Source of the DNA: Trichomonas tenax
Taxonomy: Eukaryota > Parabasalia > Trichomonadida > Trichomonadidae
Length of the DNA stretch: 64,000 nt
Assembly (NCBI GenBank): GCA_023091735.1
Contig: JALKBU010000109.1
Span: 18,032-82,031, forward strand
Reading direction: 5' to 3'
In this document: positions 21,405 through 31,485 of the stretch, piece by piece
Layout of the letters: each line of letters opens with the position of its first letter
Position numbering within the stretch: the stretch's first letter is position 1
Notes under the pieces: generated by a model
Database searches by the model: none
Seen by the model: the letters and a program-made list of their open reading frames with translations, nothing else
Told to the model about the DNA's origin: nothing
Translations under genes and position numbers: made by a program

Positions 21405-22274
21405 ATGGGAAACATCCTCTCCTGCTTGAAGGGCAACCAGATCGTTACACTCCTTGCTAGAACACTCATGAACAAGCTCGGCATGAACTTCTCACTCGAC
21501 GACTGGAACAACGCTCGTCTTGAAGGTGATGTCCAAACACATCTCGAAAATGCCAAGACAATCGGTACCGATCTCTCCAAGGCATCAAAGTCGAGCATCT
21601 CCAACCTCGACAAGGCCGTTTTCATCTGCATCAACACTTATGTTCGTGAAGATATCACACTCGGTGTCGGCCCAATGAACGATGGCATTAACGTCGCCGA
21701 AGCTATGGCCGCCAAGAAGTGGCCAATCTACTTCCTCCACAACCCAACACAGGCCCAGTATCTTGAGTGGCTGGGTGTCTTCCTCGCTAACACAAAGACT
21801 GAGCTCATCACATACTACACTGGCCACGGCACACAGGTTGATGGTTCCGATGCCGCTGAGAACGATGCAAAGAACGAGGCCTACGTTTTCGAAAACAACT
21901 CTCAGGTTGAGTGCCTTCCAGATGACACACTCCAGAAGCACTTAGTCCAGTTCAAGACAAATCCAAACCTTAAGGTTATCCTTCTTTCCGACTGCTGCCA
22001 CTCCGGCACAATCTGGGATCTCAACAAGGAGAACTCACCAGCGAACTGCATCTCCATCTCTGCTGCCCAGGATAAACAGACAGCCAAGCAGACTCAGGTC
22101 GATGGCACAGAACAGGGAATCTTCACTTACTACTTGTTCAAGTTCCTTGAGCAGAACCCAACAGCTACACCAAACTGGCTCGGTGAGCAGATGATCCCAT
22201 ACCTCCAGAAGTTCCAACAAAACTACACTGTCCAGACATCAACACAATCTTTGCTTGACACAGCATTACTCTAA
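21405..22274 (+). CDS. metacaspase-like cysteine peptidase (clan CD, C14)
   Basis: The 289-residue product has the caspase-fold core: FICINTYVREDITLGVGP (first strand), then YYTGHGTQVDGSDAAEND with the catalytic His in GHG at about residue 143, and VILLSDCCHSGTIWDL with the catalytic Cys at about residue 199. The C-terminal QGIFTYYLFKFLEQ helix is also typical. Metacaspases cleave after Arg/Lys, usually calcium-dependently. The N-terminus MGNILSCL is a good N-myristoylation site with a nearby palmitoylatable Cys, predicting membrane association; the propeptide is short. Codon use is strongly C-ending, like L37, which suggests high expression. A consensus initiator is not evident. Confidence 0.92.
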   Translation: MGNILSCLKGNQIVTLLARTLMNKLGMNFSLDDWNNARLEGDVQTHLENAKTIGTDLSKASKSSISNLDKAVFICINTYVREDITLGVGPMNDGINVAEAMAAKKWPIYFLHNPTQAQYLEWLGVFLANTKTELITYYTGHGTQVDGSDAAENDAKNEAYVFENNSQVECLPDDTLQKHLVQFKTNPNLKVILLSDCCHSGTIWDLNKENSPANCISISAAQDKQTAKQTQVDGTEQGIFTYYLFKFLEQNPTATPNWLGEQMIPYLQKFQQNYTVQTSTQSLLDTALL

Positions 22275-22723
22275 AAATCGATTGTATTTTGAACATTATT
22301 AAAATACGCTGAATTTTTTTATTAATTTTATTTATTCACATTGTTTTTTTTATTTTAATTGGGTGAAATTAACAAAACAATGTGAGTTCTCTAGGCCGAT
22401 TCTATTAACACATTCCTATTAGAATAAACAAAGAAATATTTAGATGATAAAAAAAAGTAACAAACAATTATATAAAGTCCTTCAAGTCAGCAGATAAATT
22501 AATTCAGCCATATGATTTTTAATGATTATACATATAAAGTTGATAATAAATTTATGAAATAGGATTTCAGATAATTTTGATAGTGGGCAGGAAAGTACAA
22601 CGACATTGAATGAAAGAAAAATCGAGGAGCTAATAAGTAATAGGAGAAAAAGACAAATTTAAATTTGTTCTAATAATTTTTTTTGATTATCAATTTGATA
22701 TGGAATATAATTTCCTGAAATCT
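22275..22723. other. intergenic, nothing recognised
   Basis: AT-rich spacer between convergent genes; no ORF supported. Confidence 0.5.
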
Positions 22724-23017
22724 TCACTTGGCTGGCTGCTGATTGATTCTATAATATTGGACAATCAAATATCTGTTTTGCAAAGTATAGCCATTGAGCC
22801 CATCTTTTGCAGCTTGTGCATCTAATATATTATCAAAGACAACAAAAGCATGACCAGTGGTTGATGGCGTGCAGCCGATTCTGATTTGGAAAATAGAACC
22901 ATACCTAGAAAACAATTCATAGACATCTTTGCCATCGAATCCGAACGGAATGTTTCTGACGTAAAGAATCCTGTTGGCATTCTTTGTTAATGTAATTGGT
23001 CGCGAAGTGGCTTCCAT
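22724..23017 (-). CDS. SF3B6: SF3b 14 kDa subunit (p14) homolog
   Basis: The 97-residue product is a single RRM with close resemblance to SF3B6: NRILYVRNIPFGFDGKDVYE (RNP2 region), FSRYGSIFQIRIG, HAFVVFDNILDAQAAKDGL (RNP1 region) and NRYLIVQYY. In the spliceosome p14 contacts the branch-site region inside the U2 snRNP SF3b complex. I place the start at ATG 23017 because a consensus initiator, TCATAATT, lies 12 bases upstream; the frame is open further but starts with TTG. The C-terminal helix that binds SF3B1 is shorter than in animals. It fits a trichomonad that keeps a spliceosome for few introns. Confidence 0.9.
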   Translation of the reverse strand: MEATSRPITLTKNANRILYVRNIPFGFDGKDVYELFSRYGSIFQIRIGCTPSTTGHAFVVFDNILDAQAAKDGLNGYTLQNRYLIVQYYRINQQPAK

Positions 23018-23023
23018 TGAAGA

Positions 23024-23031
23024 AATTATGA
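23024..23031 (-). promoter_or_regulatory. initiator (Inr) of the SF3B6 gene
   Basis: On the minus strand TCATAATT places the start at 23029, a 12-base leader. Confidence 0.65.
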
Positions 23032-23222
23032 CATATTTTTTGTCACTTAATTTTGACAATTTGTCGATTTACACGAATATTTGACAATTTGGTATTTACA
23101 TTTTCATTTTGACTGTCATAAAAGTGGCAATTTGTTTGATATCGAGTTTACCAATTACGCAATCAATAAATTTTGCACGACAATCACGCAAGAACGTGTT
23201 TGTCTTCAGTGAAACTCTTACA

Positions 23223-23903
23223 ATGTCATACTATCAATTGCTTCTTTCCGTAATACAGAACAATAAAAATAGATGTCGATTGTGTTTTAACGATTGTCAG
23301 TTAACTGAAGATACAATGAATGTTTTGGATAAATTATTTCAACAAGATATCGATTTTGATGCATTAATATTTAATAATGTTTTGTTTTCAAATATATCTG
23401 ACGCTTTTAAAATACTTGCAAAAGCAAAAGGATTAGCAATACTATCATTTCACAACAGTCATTTAGTTGAACTTGATTCTAAGATGTTTACAGAAACATT
23501 AAAATCATTTCCATATTTAACTTCTTTATCGATGAGTTCTGAGCGTTGTGGTGCAAACTTTTTCAATGAAATATGTATTGCATTATCAAATCATCAATAT
23601 TTGAAAGATTTTCAATGGAGTGATTCAACTATTGGCGATGATGCATGTTTTGCGACATTTTTCAGATCCTGTCCAAATTTTCACAACATTAACTTTGCGC
23701 AGATAGGTTTAAGTAACGAGTGGATCAAAACACTTGAAATTCTGCTTGATGAGAATTGGAAAATTGAAGTTTTAAATTGCAATCATGTATATGGACCTTT
23801 GAGAGCTAAATCTGAAAGAAATGCAGAACGTGCAAAAATGAAATTAACATCTCCATCATTCAACATGTTTAATCTCCTCGAAAATGTTACAAAAGATACT
23901 TAA
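23223..23903 (+). CDS. leucine-rich repeat protein, probably 5'-truncated
   Basis: The first ATG in frame is at 23223, but the frame is open back to before 23109 and reads as protein (FARQSRKNVFVFSETLTMSY). So the true beginning may be lost or non-canonical. TCATTTTG at 23104 resembles an initiator yet no ATG follows it in this frame for over 100 bases. The body has RNI-type leucine-rich repeats: CRLCFNDCQLTEDTMNVLDK, FDALIFNNVLFSNISDAF, KGLAILSFHNSHLVEL and FHNINFAQIGLSNEWIKTL. The layout resembles trichomonad CARMIL/RNI-like proteins, which bind other proteins through the LRR face. The C-terminus is short and basic. Function not known. Confidence 0.6.
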   Translation: MSYYQLLLSVIQNNKNRCRLCFNDCQLTEDTMNVLDKLFQQDIDFDALIFNNVLFSNISDAFKILAKAKGLAILSFHNSHLVELDSKMFTETLKSFPYLTSLSMSSERCGANFFNEICIALSNHQYLKDFQWSDSTIGDDACFATFFRSCPNFHNINFAQIGLSNEWIKTLEILLDENWKIEVLNCNHVYGPLRAKSERNAERAKMKLTSPSFNMFNLLENVTKDT

Positions 23904-24056
23904 ATAACAGATTAATCTTTATACTACTGTATGAATTGCTGATTCAACAAAGAATTCTAAAATTATCAAGTGATCTAATTTTCAACTGTAGTGAAAAAAA
24001 ATTCACGAATATAATATATGAATAGTAATTATATAGTTTAGAAATATTAAATCAGA

Positions 24057-24449
24057 TCATCCATATTTAATGGCAGTTTCTTCTTGATGATTATGCTTTT
24101 TCTTGTCTTTGATTTCCTTTTCTCCAGTGATATGACCTTTATATCCTTCACCTTTACGAGGAAGACCATAACCTTCGTCAAGCTCAAGTGCATCCTGGCA
24201 AATGAAGCATTAATAACACGAAGCGTAGTGTACGCAGTCTGAGCATCCAGCAGATTCGTAGTTCTCACGCTGATGAATGATTTGTCTGATGTTATATTCG
24301 GACAAAGGCATGCACCAATGCCTGCATGAATGCGTTCCTTCTAACTTCCTTTGGTTATGTACAGACAACAGGAAAGGGCAATAGCATCCAAGAATGCATA
24401 TTCCAATATCTGAGCAGCATGAGAAGAGATTAGTGTGAAAATTACTCAT
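24057..24449 (-). pseudogene. PLAC8-family protein with one in-frame stop
   Basis: From ATG 24449 the frame gives MSNFHTNLFSCCSDIGIC, then LGCYCPFLLSVHNQRKLEG, CRHWCMPLSEYNIRQIIHQR and AGCSDCVHYASCY, the cysteine-rich PLAC8 pattern. TAA at 24210-24212 stops it, but the same frame continues CFICQDALELDEGYGLPRKG to TGA at 24057-24059, a typical PLAC8 C-terminus (CxxCQxxxEL). The initiator TCATTTTTT lies 11 bases upstream, so the promoter looks intact. PLAC8 proteins are membrane-linked Cys-rich proteins, some affecting metal or lipid handling. One stop, otherwise intact, suggests recent inactivation, a truncated product or a base error. Confidence 0.75.
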
Positions 24450-24453
24450 TTTC

Positions 24454-24462
24454 AAAAAATGA
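24454..24462 (-). promoter_or_regulatory. initiator (Inr) of the PLAC8 gene
   Basis: Minus-strand TCATTTTTT puts the start at 24460 with an 11-base leader to ATG 24449. Confidence 0.65.
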
Positions 24463-24475
24463 TTTCAGTAAAAAC

Positions 24476-26905
24476 AGTTGCTGGACTCAATTTCAAATTT
24501 CTTTCGAATTTTTTGTGTGACAATTGTCCTTCTTATCTATTGGGTTTCTATTGTTCCTTGCGCCTGCATTTGTCATGGAACAAATGGGGTATCAAAATAA
24601 AACTCGTTGTAAAGAGTACTCTGGATAAAGCCAGTCTGCGGAGTTCTTTGGAGAGGAGTAACTGCTGTTACATCAATGAAGCCAATTGCTGAATCTAATC
24701 TTCTTGAAGTTGTAGCTTGGAAAAGTTGAACATTGTAGCCATATGCTGCTGAATAGCTTTCAACAAGGAATTTGGAAATTGAGAAAACAGTGGTTAATCT
24801 ATTTGCGTGATAAACAAATGATTTGTCTTTGTCATCACCGAATACTTCGCCAATCAAGTTAACTCGATAGTATTTTTCGACAATAGCATCATTATCAGGA
24901 GGTGGTTGTGTTGCAATTGCAGTGAATAAATCTGAAAGCATTGCAAAAGATTGCCTGCATTCTCCAAATGCCCTTGAATATTCAAGAAGTGGAAGTAAAG
25001 TGTCAATAAAACCAACAGCCATTCTTTGCAATTTATTTTCATTGCAGTATTGGCAAATTTAGTTCAAGGCACCTTGAAATCCGAGTTGTGTGAAACACGT
25101 TGAAGAGCAGAAACAAGGAATCTTTGGCATATCATAAACAATTGCTTTTGGACATTGAAGTTTCTCAGCGAGTGGACAGATCTTTGAAAAGCATGTTGCG
25201 CAATGCAAAACACCAAAAACATTTGGTATTACACCAAGCAAACATCCATATTCAAGAATTAATGGTGCTTTCATATACAAACCAATGATATATTCCATTC
25301 TCAAGTTATGCTTCTTATGAACTTCGTTGATTTTCTCTATTAGCAAACTTGCATATCTGGGTATTGCTCAAACATTGTCATTCTTTCGAGATATAATTCT
25401 ATCTTTTTCTCCAAGCTGATCTTCTTGCGAATGATTGCATAACTGTTCTCGCGAAGCTTTCTGTATAGAAGTGTAAATTCTTTCAGAGCAGGATTTTCTG
25501 ATTTCATTGACATAACTTCAAATAACAAAATAATCTTTGGATTCGTGAATTCTGGTGTTGTTAACAACGATAGTGCAAGAAGAGCAGTAACCATTGCTCT
25601 ATTTGTTGTACTTGTCTTTTCAGCATCTGATTCGAAAATGGCTACAAATGGTTGAGCAAGAGTTGCTGCTTTTTCATCATTCATTTCATGACAATCTTCA
25701 AAATATGATACAGCATTTTTGCCAATGGAGATGAAATAGAAAATATATTTGGCGAAAAAGTGTTAATCATTTGTGAGATTGTAGATGAGAGTAAACCAAT
25801 ATAGACTTCATAAATATTGGAAACCATCAAATGGAACAATAAGTTTGCTAAATCTTCAACTTTATCTTTAAGCTTAAGAGCTGTCATATTAGAAAGGAAT
25901 TGAAGAATTCCTTGCTGCAGTTTTGTGGTTGATCTCCTTTCTCCGTGCTTAGTATTTGTTAAGAGAACATGGAAAAGTAATGAGAGATTCAGACATCACA
26001 TTTGGAGATGTCAAATATTTCATGCCAGAACTCAAAGCATAAGCACTTTGTTCAGCAAAGCCAAGATCAAACAGCATCACAGCAAAGAGAGCAATGGAGT
26101 TGATAGGATGACATTCTGCATCTTGAACAGGAGCTACAATAGAACAAAATCTTTGACAAAGTGTATCGAAGCCATAAAAGTTCACTTTTTCAGTTGTTGC
26201 AAGCGATTTTTCTATAAGCATGAAAATAAAGTCAATAAACAATGATATAGATGATAATGGCCGTTCATGCAAGATGTCATTGAGTGATGAAATGAGTTTC
26301 ATGTAAAATGTTGTCATCGCATTTTCAATAGGATCAGAATCCAAATGTTCTTTAGTAATACTGTCTTAAATCTGCATAAGAATATCTTGGCTGACATTTG
26401 ATAGCTTATGTGACTTTCTTTCCATTATAGATGAACTGTCAATAAGATTCTTGTTCTTAGTTTGGTATTCGCCACGAATTGCCTTTCTATCGTGGAGAGC
26501 GAAAAATCTCGCATAAATAACCAAATATTTCTGGAAAGACATTGTTGTCATGATATTAGAAACAGAGTTCTGAATTAAGAATAATGTATCCAAATTAAAG
26601 TTCCCATTGTTCGTTTCTATTGAAGTAACGAACATATCCAAGATTTCAACAAGATTTGTAACAATGACATTCGGTGGAATTCTTACAAGAGTTTCTAGTT
26701 TCTTGTGCTGTCTGAGATTATTTAAATGAACGCAATCCGTTGCAAATATACTCCTGAGAACGATCGATAAAATGATGTGAGAAGATAAATCATAATTTCC
26801 AGCAATATTAAGCCTCCTTGCCAACGGAAAGAGCTATTGGAAGAAGTTCAAACCAGGTACAATCAAAACGATCAAGGACAAATAATTTGAAATATTCGAA
26901 TACCA
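24476..26905 (-). pseudogene. DOCK-family Rho/Rac GEF remnant (DHR-2 region)
   Basis: Minus-strand pieces in different frames read as one protein. Helical sequence comes first (WFELLPIAL, NYDLSSHIILSIVLRSIF, FYMKLISSLNDILHERPLSS). Then comes the start of a DHR-2 domain: AFGECRQSFAMLSDLF, EKYYRVNLIGEVFGDDKDKS, GFIDVTAVTP, YNEFYFDTPFVP and MQAQGTIETQ followed by RRTIVT. DHR-2 is the exchange domain of DOCK proteins acting on Rac/Cdc42. I see an in-frame TAA near 26365, frame changes near 26820, 25950, 25685, 25345 and 25040, and stops near 24565 and 24540. The 5' half of a DOCK protein and the catalytic C-terminal lobe are both missing. Confidence 0.75.
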
Positions 26906-26912
26906 GTTTGAA

Positions 26913-29900
26913 ATGTTTCCAGATAGTACCTCATTGAATCGTCAAAAGAAGTTTACTAAAAAACTTGAAAACGGTTGTGAAACTGTTAATGATTTAACAA
27001 AAGCAGTGTTCGAACGTGAGACAGAAAGTAATTTGCGTCCAATAAGGAAATACATCAAATTTTATCGCCAAGGAAAGAAAGAATTATCCAATTTTTGTGT
27101 CTACGAAAAAGTTAAAGTTCTTCCATTAAAAGTGAAGCAAATGAGATATTTCCCAGGTACCACAATGTTTGTTTACTTTTATCCAAATCATGTTCGTGAC
27201 TTCACGATTGATTGGGATGCAGATGATCACCTCAAGCTTGGCATTCTCCTTTTATTCTCAAGGTCAGACAAATTAGATTATGTTAATGCTTACTGCTTTT
27301 CTACCGTCCCAATTTATAGAGAAGAAAAACTGAATAAGGATATAAGAACATATTTGATTGAAGGCATATTGCCGATTAGAATCATCAAAGGAAGACTTGC
27401 CCCTGGTATCGAATATCACATGTTTGAGCCAAGAGATTCTTACCAAGTTTCTTTGTATAGAATTGAGTCACTCGCTAAAATGGATGAAGATTCTTTTCCA
27501 GCACTCCAGGATGCAGTTGTCAAACACGATTTTGATATGGAACCAGTCGATGATGTTAATAAAGTATTATACAATATTAATATTCTTAGGAAACAAGAAA
27601 ATGAGTCAAAAGAACAAGAAAATATCGAAGAAGATCATTTAATAAATGAAGAGGAAGAAGAAAAAGCTGATGACAACGCTTATTATGCGACCGCGAACAA
27701 CGATTGGTTTGATGAAATGACGGATGAAAAAATTGATGCAAATCTCAGAGTTGACCATGAACTTCAACCAATCAAGCATGCAGTAAAGTTTCCTTTAACT
27801 CTTGTCAACGGTCATCCAGGAACATGTAAAACATATACTGCTATCGAATTAATTAGATTGTTTCTAACTTCAAAAGAAATGAGGCACATTTTTATTGTTG
27901 CTCAGACAAATCACACTGTTGATTCAATGATCAAAGGTTTACTCAATATAATTCCAGAAGATCAAATACTGAGATACGGTGGACAGTTTTCTGTAGATAA
28001 TGAAAAGATAAAAAATCGACAGGTTAATTTTGCCAAGCTGAAAGATTTCTACAACAACAAATTACTATGATAGATCAATAGAAAGAGCAAAAAACACTGA
28101 AAAAATCATTGTCCATCAATTTCTCATTTGCAAAGTGTACACAGTCGCACAAAATGTCTTCAAATATCTCAAGTCGAGAAATAAGGAAGCATCAAAGCTC
28201 GATAAGATTGTCAGGCTCATGCATGAGTATATTCTTCCATTGTTTTTGAAGTTTGATTTTGAAAGACTATTCAAGCTTCCATTTTATTCAAATGACATCA
28301 ATAAGATTGATCCAAAACTGGAACCCAAAGATTATCTCGATTATTGGCTTTATGGAAAAGGTTATTTTATTAAAGAGATGAAAAGGATCAAAGGTCAATA
28401 CAATATTAATACAATGAAAGACATTGAAATTCCAGAATTGTATGATCTTGAAGAAGGTGAAGTTCCAGATATTGACATTGATCCAAGCTATGAGTTCCCA
28501 AGTATAGACATTATCAAAAAAATTGAATCCGAATGAAGACGATGAAGCTCAAGAAATCCCAGATAATCTGAATGAAGACAACAATGTTGAGTTTTATGAA
28601 GATGATATTGACAACGTTGACGAAATTGATCAAAATCCCGATCCCGAAGATGCGGAATTTATTGAAGACAATGAAAAGAAAACGTTCAAAGGCCGCAGGC
28701 TTAATACAATTGAACCTGATGAAATCCTTCCAGAAGAAATTGCAGAGATGAATACTGATGAATTTGATAGTTTTCTGAAGTGTGCTATAATATTGTCGAG
28801 AAGAGATCCAGAAAGGAAGATGGGATTTATACTTAATTTCTTAAAGAAACTGCTTGAAACACTTCTGAATCGCCAGGATCTGCTCAATTCACATGTGAAA
28901 TTTTACGAAGATAAGGTGAACAATGAAAAGAGCAATGCTGTAGCAATGATTTTCAGAGGAGCAAGAGTGATTGTCATGACTGCAACACAGGCCACAAAAT
29001 TCAAGTCTGCTATCGATCAATGCGGCTGGGACTTTCAAATCATCGAAGAAGCATCTGAATTAACGGAAGGAGCAACAATCGGATCCTTGCCAATGAAAGC
29101 AAAGCATCTTGTCATGATTGGTGATTATCAGCAGTTACGACCTCATGTTGATTATTCAACCACTGAAGAAAAAGATGAGTTCGGTGCTTATGATATTTCT
29201 TCTTTTGAACGTCTCGTCAAAGCTGCCAACGGCAAAGATTGTTTATTCGAACTTAATCATCAGCGTCGTTATCATGATGACATTGCACAAGTAATTCGTA
29301 ATTTATTCTGTCCCAACCTCGAGAGTGATTCATCTTTAGCAAATCTCGAACATGTTCCTGGTTTGCCCAAAAGAATCAATTTCATTTTGATAGAAAAGTT
29401 TAAAGAAGCTTCTGTGAAAGATCATACATCAAAAGTCAACAAAGAAGAGGCAAAATATGCTGTTGGCCTTCTATTCATGCTTTTATGTAGATTGGTTCCT
29501 CCAGATAAATTTTCCATTCTTACATTATACAAGAAGCAGGCGGAATACATCAAAAGAAAGATGAAAAAGTTTTATGCAGAAAAAGATTATAGAGTTTTTT
29601 TTTAAATTCTTCGATCCATTCAAAGGTACGAATTTCACTATCGATGACATTACTGTTCAGTGCATCGACAATTATCAAGGTGAAGAAAATGATTACATTA
29701 TTCTTTCCACAGTCAGATCTGAAGTTATGGGATTTGCAAAAAATAGGAACAGAATTCTTGTTGCATTAACGCGCGTCCGATCACAGGTTTTTGTTCTTGG
29801 AAATCCGATTTTACTCCGCGATATAGAAAAATCAGGTGAATGGGCAGAAGTTATTAAGTTTTGTGAGGAAAATTAGCCAGATTCAGTCAGCGAGGAAGGA

Positions 29901-31328
29901 CTTTATCTTTCTTGCGAACACAAAACTACAGGCTATTTGAAGGATATCAATTATTTATGGAAATACCGCTTTGGTAACTGCAAGAATCTTGAAATTTTCA
30001 AAGAAAGACCCGAATTTGGATGCATCCACAAATTAAAAAAATATTGCTCATCAAAGATACTTCCTTGCCAGCATAAGTGTGGAATACCATGCGAGGACTG
30101 TGAGGAACTGTGTGAAGGAATTTGTTCTAAATGTCAGAAATATGGACACCCGCCATGCCAAGCCAAGAAAGAATTTCAATGCGACTTCAGATACAATGTC
30201 ACAGCCACCTGTTATGAGTTCCACCATGGAGAACCGAGGTGTAGATCGAGATGTCCCATAAAATTACCATGTGAATGCAATTGCAAGCTTCCATGCTGGC
30301 ATAATAGTCAAAAAACACCACATCAATGTGCACCTTCAATTTGGGAATGTCCTGTTTGCAAAGTTAAGCAAAAGGTGAATTGTAAAGCTACAGCAGTTTG
30401 CAAGTCAGAATGCAAAATCATACTTCCATGTGGACATCAATGTTAAGGAGCATGTGGTGGCAAGTGCTTTTGTAAGCGAAATTGCGATTATGAATTTCCA
30501 TGTGGTCATAAGTGCAAGAAACAGTGCTGTGATGATTCAATTGACCATCAACATTTGATTTGCACTCAATGCGAGAGTATAGTTATTGGTGGAAATTTCA
30601 AACGCACAAAATGCAAAAGGGAATCTCCCAAACCAAGATATAAGCATCCTTGCAATTGCTCTTGTACTTATTGCGATAGTAATGACTGCCATTGTTGCTC
30701 ATATGCTGGTGAACAGTGTGTTTTCCAGTGTCAAGTTGATGTTCATGATGAAAAGCTCTTCAAGTTAGGTTATCCAGACTGCGATTGCGTTGTTACTGAA
30801 AGCGAAGCCAAGAAATCGATTCATGATCAATTTAATATAATTATGAAGCCTTCCAAGAGAAATCCAGAACAAATTCATTACTTGAAATGTCCAAAATGCA
30901 AACAAGAAGTGATTAGAAAGTCATGTTATTTCATGAAAGATCTCGATCAAATATCAAAAATCGTTAAAAAGGCCACTAAGAAAGCGGAAATGCTGCAAGA
31001 TAAGTTTATTAATGAAGATAAACGTGATAAACTTCGCCATAAATATAAGTTCATTCATTGTGAATGCGGCGAAGTTAACATCTTTGATGTTGTCATCGAG
31101 AAAGGCAACCGAAATTTTTTCAGATGTTCGAACAAGGAATGCAGAAATCGTTTCACATTTGATGATGCAATCTTTCTTGATCCTAAAGATGATGTTGAAG
31201 TAAAAGAAGAAGAACCAGCAGTTAATGAAGAAAGAGAAGAAGAAGCTGCACCAAAACGCAAATTACGTGGTCTTGGACCACGAAATCGACAAAATCGACA
31301 ACCCAAGCCATCAAGTGATGATGAGTAA
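26913..31328 (+). pseudogene. ZNFX1/NFX1-type zinc-finger SF1 helicase, five lesions
   Basis: Frames joined in order give a UPF1-like helicase followed by NF-X1 zinc fingers. Walker A reads GHPGTCKT (Cys where Gly is usual) near 27815. Motif II region is IIEEASELTEG with IGDYQQLRP near 29045-29130, and NHQRRYHDDIAQVIR, YQGEENDYIILSTVRS and RILVALTRVRS are later SF1 motifs. The Cys/His-rich tail begins near 30005. Lesions: a frameshift near 28060, one at A7 (28516-28522), one at T9 (29595-29603), TAG at 29874-29876 and TAA at 30444-30446. The first ATG lacks an initiator and lies within about 10 bases of the DOCK remnant, so the 5' end is likely a breakpoint. Confidence 0.8.
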
Positions 31329-31485
31329 CTTTATATTGATATTTTTATAAATTGTTATTATTTATTTTCAAATAATCTGAGATCATAATAATTTATGAAC
31401 TTATTTTATAGATCACAGCGTTTTGCTATTTAGTTTAAACATAAAAGGCAAATTTATTTTATATAAAAAACAAATATTGTAAAAA

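Noticed and set aside
24573..26824. Six separate small minus-strand genes
   Set aside because: Their products continue each other as parts of one DOCK-type protein, so they are fragments of one pseudogene.
26913..31328. Introns as the explanation for frame changes in the helicase
   Set aside because: The breaks are consistent with one-base indels, two of them at A7 and T9 homopolymers, and there are also two in-frame stops; nothing resembles the interruptions in the ankyrin gene.
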